From an uncultured Bacillota bacterium (GTDB lineage Bacteria; Bacillota_I; Bacilli_A; RFN20; CAG-826), in NCBI GenBank assembly GCA_949287245.1, contig CASEFL010000003.1, positions 1 through 64,000 on the forward strand: a stretch of DNA of 64,000 nt, read 5' to 3'. The notes under the pieces are model-generated. The model was not told where the DNA came from. It made no database searches and saw nothing but the letters and a program-made list of their open reading frames with translations. The position numbers were made by a program, and so were the translations under genes. How positions within the stretch are numbered: the first letter of the stretch is position 1; every line of letters starts with the position of its first letter. Shown piece after piece: positions 1 to 6,539 of the stretch.

Positions 1-79
1 CCTTTTCTGATACTGGTTCTTTCTTATAGCTTCTTATACTTCTTCTAGTTTCAATTAATTTGATAAAATCAGTTTCCAT
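1..79 (-). CDS. Nitroreductase family protein, N-terminal fragment at window edge
   Basis: Reading the minus strand from an ATG at 77-79 gives 26 residues with the motif IETRRSIRSYKKEPV, the conserved start of FMN-dependent nitroreductases (the RRSIRxY segment contacts FMN phosphate). A strong ribosome binding site (GGAAGGAG) lies just upstream. The rest of the gene lies outside the window, so the substrate cannot be judged. A TATAAT hexamer on the same strand at 192-197 could be its -10 box, leaving a leader of about 110 bases. Confidence 0.7.
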   Translation of the reverse strand, partial: METDFIKLIETRRSIRSYKKEPVSEK

Positions 80-368
80 AAATATCATTCTCCTTCCAAA
101 ATCATGATAAATGCAAAATTACTTATTCATCACTAGGTTGTGTGGCAAAAAGATGATGACTCCGGAAAAGTCCACGCTCGTTTTCGCCTTTATTATACTG
201 CTAAATAGTTGAATTTTAAATGATTGAGAAATAGATTAACTATCGTTTCTCTTGTAGACAAAAAAATTCTCTAGTAGCCTAAATATCGTCATTTTTGACT
301 ACTAGGCAAACGGAGCAATTTTCAAAAACGCCTATTTATCACATAAAAAAAGTCTGCATACCCTTTTT

Positions 369-392
369 TGAACTGAACCCCATTTAGTTCAC
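369..392 (+). repeat. Left inverted repeat of the IS3-family element
   Basis: This is a 24-bp terminal repeat, exactly complementary to 1571-1594. It begins TGAACTGAACCCC. Confidence 0.9.
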
Positions 393-407
393 ATGAAATG
401 TATCAGT

Positions 408-1274
408 TTAATTAATAAGAGGCTTAGGCTTCCTATTTTTTAATCTTTTTGTGTTATAAAAAATAATCCATTCTTCTACAAGATGAATATACTCATCTAA
501 TGATTTGATTTGATTGTTATATAGTGTTTCTTTTTTAAGGATACCGTGCCAACTTTCCATAGGAGAATCATCTATTGGGGTTCCTTTTCTACTCATTGAT
601 ATTTGTATACCATTTGCTAAACATATTTCTTTATATTGATTAGAAGTATATTGACTACCTTGATCACTATGGAGAATTAAGCCTTTAATATTTCCTTCTT
701 TTTGAATAGCCTCATTTAAAGTTTCTATAACGAATTGCAAATTATTAAATCTAGAAATTTTATATACAATAACTCTTCTATCATATAAATCAATAATGGT
801 TGATAAATAGGCGCGTTTATTACCAAACGTTAGGTAGGTAACGTCCGTACACCATATCTGATTTTTCTTTTCAGTATTAAAATTCCTTTTAACTAAGTTT
901 GGTCTAACATTTTCTTGTATTTTCTTATAACCACCAGAATTCCTAATTCTTTTTATATATTCAGGTTTAAGACCATATTTTCGCATTATTCTTGCAATTT
1001 TTTTATGATTGAATTTTACACCATATTCAATCATTAAGCCTTCTTCGATCCTACGATAACCATATGTCCCTTTTGAACTATCAAATACCTGTTTAATAAG
1101 AATATAATCTCGATAATCTTTGTCTTCTCTATCTCGATATTTATAGTAAGTTCTTTTTGAAATAGAAAGGGCAGCACATAGATTAGAAAGTTTATATTCT
1201 TTTCGATGGAGATTGATAAATATTATTTTTTCTTTTGTCGTGCTTTTAAGAAGGCTTGGTATTTTTTTAATATT
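408..1274 (-). CDS. IS3-family transposase OrfB (DDE integrase), made by frameshift from OrfA
   Basis: This is the catalytic subunit of the IS3 transposase. The open frame runs from 1274 to the stop at 408, in the -1 frame relative to orfA, and overlaps its end by about 50 bp. From the internal ATG at 1034 there are 208 residues; upstream sequence in frame (SISKRTYYKYRDRE, then GTYGYRRIEEGL) is the normal OrfB N-terminal part, so ATG 1034 is not the true start. The DDE triad is visible: D in WCTDVTY, D in LHSDQGSQY, and E in PMESWHG, the last two 35 residues apart. Expression probably needs -1 slippage in the A-rich run at about 1225-1240, as in other IS3 elements. It appears intact. Confidence 0.88.
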   Translation of the reverse strand, partial: NIKKIPSLLKSTTKEKIIFINLHRKEYKLSNLCAALSISKRTYYKYRDREDKDYRDYILIKQVFDSSKGTYGYRRIEEGLMIEYGVKFNHKKIARIMRKYGLKPEYIKRIRNSGGYKKIQENVRPNLVKRNFNTEKKNQIWCTDVTYLTFGNKRAYLSTIIDLYDRRVIVYKISRFNNLQFVIETLNEAIQKEGNIKGLILHSDQGSQYTSNQYKEICLANGIQISMSRKGTPIDDSPMESWHGILKKETLYNNQIKSLDEYIHLVEEWIIFYNTKRLKNRKPKPLIN

Positions 1275-1516
1275 TCATACCTTTCTTTGTAGTCATCAAT
1301 TGTTGGTTCTTTCTTTAGTCTACCTGAACGTGTTTTTCTTTTGTCTTCTTTTAATTTTCCATTCTTATCTCTTGTATCGAGCCAATATTTAATAGTAGAT
1401 GGTATTAATCCATATTTCTTAGCAAGGGCTCTTCTTCCTCCTTTCCCTTCAAGATATTCATTAATTACTTTTGCTTTAAATTCGTTAGTAAATCTCTTGG
1501 GTTTAGTCTTTTTCAT
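1223..1516 (-). CDS. IS3-family transposase OrfA (helix-turn-helix subunit)
   Basis: This 97-residue protein has an HTH near residues 12-50 (FKAKVINEYLEGKGGRRAL, then KKYGLIPSTIKYW) followed by a basic, helical C-terminus that normally carries the leucine-zipper-like contact to OrfB. It would bind the IS ends and regulate transposition. A strong ribosome binding site (TAGGAGG) precedes the ATG at 1516. The frame ends CAA AAG AAA AAA TAA, the likely slip site into OrfB, although the canonical A-AAA-AAG heptamer is not present. Confidence 0.87.
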   Translation of the reverse strand: MKKTKPKRFTNEFKAKVINEYLEGKGGRRALAKKYGLIPSTIKYWLDTRDKNGKLKEDKRKTRSGRLKKEPTIDDYKERYEILKKYQAFLKARQKKK

Positions 1517-1570
1517 AATAAAAAACCTCCTAAGTATATTTTAACTTAAGAGGTATCTAATCTGATAATG

Positions 1571-1594
1571 GTGAACTAAATGGGGTTCAGTTCA
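1571..1594 (-). repeat. Right inverted repeat of the IS3-family element
   Basis: This 24-bp terminal repeat is the exact reverse complement of 369-392. Confidence 0.9.
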
Positions 1595-1789
1595 TTAGGG
1601 GTGTTCGGGCTTTTTCTTTTTGTGCCGACAATTAAGGGCTTTTGAAAATCGTGACTTGTAATAGTGGTCGAACTCATGGATTTTTTGGAGCAACCATTAC
1701 AAGAAGAGGGTTCACAAATACAAGGCGCTCAACAATTACAAGGTGACGTAAACACCCTAGGTTTTTACTGATTTCAACAAGGATTAGCG

Positions 1790-2086
1790 GTGACTTTTTT
1801 TGATTTTTTCCTCGAGCAATCACTAGAATATTCAATTGAATTTTATCGAATAGATAGAAATAAGAGTGGCGAAATAAATGGCGAAATAAATGGCGAAATA
1901 AGCAAAGACGAGATTGCGATTTTAAATGTATTAAAGGATAACCATAGAGCAATTAAAGAAGAAATAATAATTAAAACCAATTTTTCTAGCAGAAAAATAG
2001 ATCGTTTAATTAAAAATTTAAAATCTAAAGGGTTAATAAAAAGAATTGGTTCTAATAAAACAGGCTATTGGGATGTCCTAAAATAA
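1790..2086 (+). pseudogene. C-terminal remnant of an AlbA_2-type ATP-binding / transcriptional regulator-like protein
   Basis: The 98-residue frame shows an FYRIDR segment, a GEINGEINGEIS repeat linker, then a winged helix ending SKGLIKRIGSNKTGYWDV. This order (repeat linker plus terminal wHTH) is typical of the end of long AlbA_2/HATPase proteins often annotated as RecG-like or putative DNA-binding proteins. The N-terminal AlbA_2 and ATPase domains are absent upstream, where 1595-1790 holds only short broken frames, including a 31-codon one at 1676-1771. It is best read as a fragment; expression as a stand-alone wHTH protein is possible but unproven, as no ribosome binding site is visible. 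Confidence 0.6.
1868..1903 (+). repeat. Three tandem 12-bp units encoding the GEIN linker
   Basis: GGCGAAATAAAT occurs twice in a row, followed by a third copy with two changes (GGCGAAATAAGC). The unit keeps the reading frame and codes for Gly-Glu-Ile-Asn. Such in-frame linker repeats are common in AlbA_2-type proteins and vary in copy number. Confidence 0.8.
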
Positions 2087-2371
2087 TGGCAAACGAAATC
2101 ATGTTTTATAAGGATGATATAATTTTAGTAATAACATTACTTATAGAATTATTAAATTAATTGATCATGGAAAAGGGGATATTGATTATGCGAAAAAGAT
2201 TAGAGAATATCGAGAAAGAAAGTTCTTAACCAAACACGAGTTAGGTAGAATATTAAATGTTAGTTATGTTTCTATATGTAGATAGGAAGAGGAAAATTCG
2301 AACCAAACATGGAAACGAAAAAGAAACCTGTCGCTTTCTTCAATGAGATTGGCATGAAATTAGATGAATAA
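2086..2371 (+). pseudogene. Broken XRE-family helix-turn-helix regulator
   Basis: From about 2184 the translation gives YAKKIREYRERKFLTKHELG, then ILNVSYVSIC, a clear XRE HTH. At the place where such proteins read RWERGK the Trp codon has become TAG, and a frame change follows; the next frame continues GRGKFEPNMETKK and runs to a stop at 2371. The first codons (ATG at 2086, overlapping the previous stop) also need a frame change to join. XRE domains of this style commonly precede DNA methyltransferases, which fits the methylase remnant just downstream. Confidence 0.65.
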
Positions 2372-2388
2372 TAATTGAGGTGAAGAGA

Positions 2389-2484
2389 ATGGCGAATGAA
2401 AAATTGGATTTATTTTTGGATGATAACCCTATCGATATTAGTCGCCAAGCTAATTTTATTTATCTGAACCATGAAGTAGCTTGA
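2389..2484 (+). pseudogene. N-terminal remnant of a type I restriction-modification methylase (HsdM-like)
   Basis: An ATG at 2389 behind a good ribosome binding site (GAGGTGAAGAG) opens a 31-codon frame with LFLDDNPIDISRQANFI, which resembles the start of HsdM proteins (NPIDxxxEANFIWSIAN). Homology stops after NFI and the frame ends at 2484, where terminase-like sequence begins. This looks like a recombination junction that removed almost the whole gene. The match rests on about 20 residues, so it is tentative. Confidence 0.5.
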
Positions 2485-2698
2485 GGCGGATTTGAGGAAC
2501 AATGCTCTTAATTACAATAACAACCCTATCATCAAGTGGTGCCTTGAAAATACACAAGCAAAAGTAGATGTGAAGAGAAATATCCAACCATCGAAACTTA
2601 ATTCAAGATTAAAGATGATAGATGGAACAGTAGCGACTATCATTGCTTATGCGACTTTAACTAGATATAAGTTAGATTATGAAAGTGTTGTGAAATAA
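2480..2698 (+). pseudogene. C-terminal remnant of a phage terminase large subunit
   Basis: The frame open from about 2480 reads LEADLRNNALNYNNNPII, then KWCLENT, and ends with DGTVATIIAYATL. NPVIKWCLxNT followed by a basic stretch and an IDG-AxxxAY segment is the typical end of the large terminase nuclease domain. The ATPase and most of the nuclease are missing, so this cannot function in packaging. It shows that a prophage once occupied, or recombined into, this locus. The TTG at 2492 is the only start-like codon and has no ribosome binding site. Confidence 0.65.
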
Positions 2699-2720
2699 CA
2701 GAAAATATCGTGTTTTATGG

Positions 2721-2726
2721 TAAAAT
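2721..2726 (+). promoter_or_regulatory. Possible -10 box for the Vat-like gene
   Basis: TAAAAT lies 21 bases before the start codon, with an AGGTGAT ribosome binding site in between. No good -35 is visible at the expected distance. Confidence 0.35.
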
Positions 2727-2746
2727 TTTAAAGAAAAGCAGGTGAT

Positions 2747-3376
2747 ATGATGATAGGGCCAGACAAAAACAAAATACATCCAAACCCTAATGTCCCCAGC
2801 GTTTGCTTTATAAAGAACATCGTTAAGAACCCAAACATCATTATTGGGGATTTTACATATTATGATGACTTCGAAAGCAATGGCGAGGATTTCGAGAAGC
2901 ACGTATCGCATCATTACCCCTTCATCGGCGATAAGCTGATAATCGGAAAATTCTGCGCGATTGCCAAAGGCATCAAGTTCATCATGAACGGTGCGAACCA
3001 TAGAATGAATGGCATTACAACATATCCATTCAACATCATGGGTAACGGCTGGGAAAAGGCGACTCCTAAACTAGAGGATTTGCCTCTTAAAGGCAACACC
3101 ATCATAGGGAATGACGTATGGATTGGCGAAAACGTCACCATAATTCCTGGTGTCCATATCAGAGATGGCGCGATAATCGGAGCGAATTCAGTCGTCGCAA
3201 AGGATATTGATCCTTATTCGATTGCCGTAGGTAATCCATGCAGAGTAGTCAAAAAGAGATTCGATGATGAGACAATCGAAAAACTGCTTGAACTCAAGTG
3301 GTGGGATTGGGACGAAGAGAGGATATTCGACAACCTCGAGGCGCTTACCAACGGAAGACTCGATTTAATCAAATAA
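2747..3376 (+). CDS. Vat-family xenobiotic O-acetyltransferase (streptogramin A resistance type)
   Basis: This 209-residue left-handed beta-helix acyltransferase matches the length and layout of Vat(D). Visible signatures are the N-terminal NPNVPSVCFIKN region, IGKFCAIAKGIKFIMNGANH carrying the catalytic His, then YPFNIMGNGWEK, hexapeptide repeats (IIGNDVWIGENVTI) and the C-terminal ELKWWDW. Known family members acetylate streptogramin A (virginiamycin M, dalfopristin) using acetyl-CoA; close relatives of unproven activity also exist. The gene is visibly richer in G and C than its neighbours and lies next to phage, restriction and IS debris, suggesting horizontal acquisition. An ATG at 2750 is an alternative start. 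Confidence 0.88.
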   Translation: MMIGPDKNKIHPNPNVPSVCFIKNIVKNPNIIIGDFTYYDDFESNGEDFEKHVSHHYPFIGDKLIIGKFCAIAKGIKFIMNGANHRMNGITTYPFNIMGNGWEKATPKLEDLPLKGNTIIGNDVWIGENVTIIPGVHIRDGAIIGANSVVAKDIDPYSIAVGNPCRVVKKRFDDETIEKLLELKWWDWDEERIFDNLEALTNGRLDLIK

Positions 3377-3718
3377 TATCGTCCGTATTCAAAGAGAGAA
3401 GCAATTCCATATGCTAATTCATGTCTAATACAAACTTAGTCAATAACTAAGGGTTTTGTTTCTTACTCCAACATTTCATGTGGCTTTAAGTTTTGTATCG
3501 ATTACACAAAATGTTGGAGAACCAAATACAATCAAAACATAAGAGAAATGCTTGAAGTAAAAATACAAAACAATAGGAACTATTCAAAAGATCATTAGAT
3601 TAATTACGAAGGAGGAAAATCCATCAAGAACAACTCATCACCGAAGAACAATAAAGATCATTCCTTTTTGTTTCTAAATTTGATACTTAAAGCTTTTGAA
3701 AACCTAGAAAATAAGGAA
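3377..3718. other. Intergenic, no gene recognised
   Basis: This is 342 bases between the end of the Vat-like gene and the end of the XRE regulator. It contains an 11-bp inverted repeat (3466-3476 and 3509-3519) and a GAAGGAGG sequence near 3610 that looks like an orphan ribosome binding site without a start codon at usual distance. No reading frame of note is present. It may be the worn remains of another mobile or phage segment. Confidence 0.5.
3466..3519. repeat. Inverted repeat with 11-bp perfect arms and 32-base loop
   Basis: CTCCAACATTT at 3466-3476 is the reverse complement of 3509-3519. It could be a transcript hairpin after the Vat-like gene or the ends of a very small decayed element; there is no T-run to make it an intrinsic terminator. 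Confidence 0.5.
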
Positions 3719-4174
3719 TTACTCAATTTCAATGGTTACTAATGTTCCCTCTTTCTCTTTCACTTCTAAGACTTTCCCGCGCACGCCTTGTTCAACAGCT
3801 TCTTCTAAGTTAAAGGAGGAAAATATTGTATCGCTTTTTTCCGTTCCTAAATGCATTCCCTTTTTAAGAAAAGTTTTAAGGATGAAATAAGGAAGATGAA
3901 TGTTAACCTCCTCTTGCCCTTCTTCTTGCACATGGATATGAATGGTCGGATTGGTATTTTGGCGATTTTTTGTTTCATCTTTCCCTAGAAGATAATCAAC
4001 GCTTACTCCATAAAAATCGGCAATAGAAGGCAATAAACTAATATCAGGATAAGTAAGGCCGTTTTCCCATTTAGAAACGCTTTGAGGTGAAACTCCTAAA
4101 TTTTTCGCGACCTCTTCTTGAGTGAGCCCCTTTTCTTTTCTAAGTTCGAATAAACGTTCGTTCAGTTTAAACAT
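3719..4174 (-). CDS. XRE-family transcriptional regulator
   Basis: This 151-residue protein has an N-terminal HTH (residues about 5-60: LRKEKGLTQEEVAKNLGVS, then VSKWENGLTYPDISLL, ADFYGVSVDYLLG), a textbook XRE domain. The C-terminal part has a beta-rich HIHVQEEG segment and an acidic tail ending VTIEIE, with no recognised ligand domain. A strong ribosome binding site (AAAGGAGGAG) precedes the ATG. No partner gene lies next to it in the same direction, so its target is unknown; autoregulation is usual in this family. Confidence 0.82.
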   Translation of the reverse strand: MFKLNERLFELRKEKGLTQEEVAKNLGVSPQSVSKWENGLTYPDISLLPSIADFYGVSVDYLLGKDETKNRQNTNPTIHIHVQEEGQEEVNIHLPYFILKTFLKKGMHLGTEKSDTIFSSFNLEEAVEQGVRGKVLEVKEKEGTLVTIEIE

Positions 4175-4563
4175 AAACTCCTCCTTTATCTTCCGTATTT
4201 TTGTTTAAAAAGAAACGAATAACAATCACGGAAAAGGGAAACTTATCACCTAAACGTTAACTTTACTAACTCACTAGTTGAATTTTCGTAAAAAAGAAAT
4301 TATGAAAATTTATTACTTTGTATAAAGTAGTTTTCAGTAATTTTTCATAACTTTTTTTCAAATTATTGTAATAGTATTTCTCATTACATTTGGTTAAGTA
4401 AATGTAAAGTATAAAAAACAAAACAAAATAAGCTTTAATTTCTTTCAAATAATGTCTATTTGTTAAATATATGGAAAGAAACACATTGATAGACTTTACA
4501 TAATATTTTCATAAATACGATAAATTTTGTGTTGTGTTTATTGTTTTTTGATAAAAAGGACCC
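4175..4563. other. AT-rich intergenic region with divergent promoters
   Basis: These 389 bases separate the leftward XRE regulator from the rightward MrcB_N-like gene. The stretch is very A+T rich and its short frames show no protein features. It must hold the promoters of both genes; TTGTGT and GATAAA near 4530-4555 are a possible pair for the rightward gene, with the -10-like box only 8 bases from the ATG. Confidence 0.45.
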
Positions 4564-5355
4564 ATGCAAACTTTACCAACCGCCTTGGGAGGGCTTCTTC
4601 GACGTTTTCTTCTTCAATACCCAAGTTATGTCGGTTCCCTTATCCAGAAAGAAGATGAAACGATTCTTTTATTAAGAAGAAACATTTCTTCTTCCCTAAA
4701 AGAACTTTTTCCTTCCTCGTTTTGTGTTGAAAGTTATGTTGGAAAAAGAAAATATTCGAATACACCTTATTTTCTTGTTCGTGACTCTTCCCTTTTTAAG
4801 AAAAACCATGGTGTATCTTTTATTTTTCTTTTTGATATGCATAAACGTTCTTTTTTTCTTGGTTTGAGTCATCAAAGTAGTAATCTTTTTTCTGAATTAA
4901 AAAGAAAAGAGAAAATTTCATGCACTTTTTTGCTTTCGGAAACCATGCGTTATTTGTTAGAAGAAAAAAGAAAAGAAAGACTCCCTGGTGTCCGTTTATC
5001 GTTAAAGAAATGTCCTTTCTTAAATGCCTCAACTTTTTTTGCCTTTCGTTATGATTATTTTTCCTTACAAGATGACTTGCTTCTTCTAGGAATAAAGAAA
5101 AGCCTACATTTCTATCAAGAAATCCTTGCCATAATTCATTGCGATTATGAAGGAATATGGGCCATTATAAAAAGTCAGATTTTATCTTCGACGTACAAAG
5201 AACTATCTTCTTTGAGAAATAAATTAAAAGAAAAAGACGCATCTATTTTTCAAGGTGCGTCTTTTTTTCATTATCCTGACTTGCTAAATAGGGAATTAGC
5301 TGCTCTACAACCACTAAATCTGGAGGAAGAAAGGAATAGGAAAGAAGATCATTAG
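4564..5355 (+). CDS. Solo protein with an MrcB_N-like (DUF3578) domain, function unknown
   Basis: This 263-residue protein has no signal peptide or membrane segment. Residues about 55-105 (VESYVGKRKYSNTPYFLV, then NHGVSFIFLFDMHKR and FFLGLSHQ) follow the spacing of the N-terminal domain of McrB restriction proteins: small G-rich start, P, D, then a hydrophobic strand ending LF and an LxLxxQ strand. No McrB AAA+ GTPase or McrC gene is nearby, so this is either a solo relative or a chance likeness. The ATG has AAAAGGA upstream. Its last 40 codons run through a bidirectional terminator and overlap the convergent Nudix gene by 113 bp, so the real 3' end may be shorter. Confidence 0.55.
   Translation: MQTLPTALGGLLRRFLLQYPSYVGSLIQKEDETILLLRRNISSSLKELFPSSFCVESYVGKRKYSNTPYFLVRDSSLFKKNHGVSFIFLFDMHKRSFFLGLSHQSSNLFSELKRKEKISCTFLLSETMRYLLEEKRKERLPGVRLSLKKCPFLNASTFFAFRYDYFSLQDDLLLLGIKKSLHFYQEILAIIHCDYEGIWAIIKSQILSSTYKELSSLRNKLKEKDASIFQGASFFHYPDLLNRELAALQPLNLEEERNRKEDH
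5231..5266. terminator. Bidirectional intrinsic terminator
   Basis: The 11-bp perfect stem AAAAAGACGCA (5231-5241) pairs with 5256-5266 around a 14-base loop, with a T-run on each strand. It lies inside the end of the rightward gene and contains the stop codon of the leftward Nudix gene in its loop. Confidence 0.8.
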
Positions 5356-5671
5356 GGAAGACAAAACGCGCGTCGATTGCTTCTTTTAAAGAGTAATGAG
5401 AATCAAGGAAAGAACAAAAATAACACGCCATATGTAGAAGAAATGATGGGTAATCATATTTCACACGCATAAAAAGGCGATGAACTTCAATTTCGGCGTC
5501 AAGTTCTTCCTTAATTTCTCTTTTTAAAGCCTCTTCCTCCTTCTCGAAAGGTTCTACTTTTCCCCCAGGAAATTCAAAAAAACCTTTCCCATTTCCTTTT
5601 CCTCTTTGGGTAATAAAAACTTTTCCTTCTTTGATTAGGATGGCCGCAACAACAGAAATCTCTTTCAGCAT
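5243..5671 (-). CDS. Nudix hydrolase, MutT-like (8-oxo-dGTP diphosphatase type)
   Basis: The 142-residue protein contains a Nudix box at residues 37-58: G-x5-E (G37, E43), then RE (51-52), EE (55-56), with Asp in place of the usual final Gly. The preceding FFEFPGGKVE and short length fit MutT-type sanitising of oxidised nucleotides, but Nudix substrate specificity cannot be read from sequence. ATG 5671 is chosen over TTG 5677 because a TAAAAT -10 box (5682-5687) lies only 10 bases upstream and no ribosome binding site is seen, matching the leaderless pattern of this genome. Confidence 0.85.
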   Translation of the reverse strand: MLKEISVVAAILIKEGKVFITQRGKGNGKGFFEFPGGKVEPFEKEEEALKREIKEELDAEIEVHRLFMRVKYDYPSFLLHMACYFCSFLDSHYSLKEAIDARFVFPNDLLSYSFLPPDLVVVEQLIPYLASQDNEKKTHLEK

Positions 5672-5681
5672 AGACAAAGAA

Positions 5682-5687
5682 ATTTTA
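5682..5687 (-). promoter_or_regulatory. -10 box, leaderless type, for the Nudix gene
   Basis: TAAAAT on the minus strand ends 10 bases before the ATG at 5671. No Shine-Dalgarno sequence lies between. Confidence 0.5.
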
Positions 5688-5720
5688 AAAGAATCTTCTC
5701 CTAAAAGACAATTATTCCTT

Positions 5721-5726
5721 TATCAT
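5721..5726 (+). promoter_or_regulatory. -10 box, leaderless type, for the Ser-rich lipoprotein
   Basis: TATCAT ends 6 bases before the ATG at 5733, too close for a ribosome binding site. Confidence 0.45.
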
Positions 5727-5732
5727 AGTCTT

Positions 5733-6539
5733 ATGAAAAAAGTTTTCCTTCTTACCTTGGGGCTTCTACTTGCCTCCTGCGCCCCAGTTATTTCTTCATC
5801 CTCTTCTCTTTTGGTGCAAGATTCTTCTTTTTCCTCTCTTTCTTCCTCATCCTCTAGTAGTTCTACACCCACACAAGAAAATTGGTCTAGCGAGGAACTT
5901 GCCTTACTTTCACCATATTTTGGAAAATATATTCCTCCTTTTTACGAGGAAGGATACAAGATTATTACGGGTGAAGATGAATATGGATATCCTTATGTTT
6001 CTTTTGAATGGGAAAAGAAAGAATATTCTGCAGTTACTGCCTACGTATCTTTATTTTTAGAAGTCGGTTATGAGGATGTTACCTCTTATGTCAGTGGCGG
6101 AGTATTGCCTGGCGAAAAAGTCTTAATTTATGAATTTTTAGGAGGAAGCATACAAGCTCAATTTGGTTTATACGATGAAGAATATAATGCGATAAAGGAA
6201 GGAGAAGGTACCTTTATCGTCGATTTATTCCCGGATGTTCCTTTCCCTTCTTTCCCAAAGGAAGAAATCTCCTCTTGGATCAAAGAGAAAGGAAGCAGTG
6301 CTTCTCTTCCTGCTTTAGAAGAAAATGTTGAAAGTTATGATTTAGTAGAAGCGGGAGATTCTTTATGGATTCAATGCTTTACTTCTACTGATCCTAGTAG
6401 TCTTTATGCTTCTTTACTAGAAAAGAATGGATGGGTGAAAAAGGAAGAAAATTATATAAGTAACGATTCTCTTCTTGCCCTCTCCTTTGCTTATTATCCT
6501 TCTACTTCTTGCTTTACAATTATTTTAGAAGTTGCTTAA
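5733..6539 (+). CDS. Ser-rich lipoprotein, function unknown
   Basis: The protein has 268 residues. It starts MKKVFLLTLGLLLASC, a lipoprotein signal with lipobox LASC and the lipidated Cys at residue 16, so it should be anchored on the outer face of the membrane. A Ser-rich linker (residues about 20-45) tethers a folded domain with repeated aromatic and acidic stretches, such as YFGKYIPPFYEEGYK, that I do not recognise. The longer frame beginning at 5631 is rejected because it would bury the signal peptide. It overlaps the convergent CNNM gene by 4 bp. Confidence 0.75.
   Translation: MKKVFLLTLGLLLASCAPVISSSSSLLVQDSSFSSLSSSSSSSSTPTQENWSSEELALLSPYFGKYIPPFYEEGYKIITGEDEYGYPYVSFEWEKKEYSAVTAYVSLFLEVGYEDVTSYVSGGVLPGEKVLIYEFLGGSIQAQFGLYDEEYNAIKEGEGTFIVDLFPDVPFPSFPKEEISSWIKEKGSSASLPALEENVESYDLVEAGDSLWIQCFTSTDPSSLYASLLEKNGWVKKEENYISNDSLLALSFAYYPSTSCFTIILEVA

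Larger units (their letters stand above)
369..1594. mobile_element. IS3-family insertion sequence (IS150-like), 1226 bp, apparently complete
   Basis: The element is bounded by perfect 24-bp inverted repeats (369-392 and 1571-1594) starting TGAACTGAACCCC and ending with its complement, the TG...CA ends expected of IS3. Both transposase frames, orfA and orfB, are on the minus strand and overlap. No target duplication is evident: the flanking triplets differ (TTT on the left, TTA on the right), so it may be old or the site may have rearranged. The sequence beyond its right end (1595-2700) consists of broken genes. Confidence 0.9.

Noticed and set aside
1674-1952. Leftward 92-codon frame opposite the AlbA_2 remnant
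   Set aside because: It is the mirror of the repeated linker and low-complexity DNA; no ribosome binding site or family features.
4266-4484. Leftward 72-codon frame in the AT-rich gap
   Set aside because: Composition is Tyr/Lys/Phe-rich as expected from random A+T DNA; no start signal.
5631-5732. Longer start for the Ser-rich lipoprotein
   Set aside because: It would place 34 polar residues before a clear lipoprotein signal and overlap the Nudix start codon.
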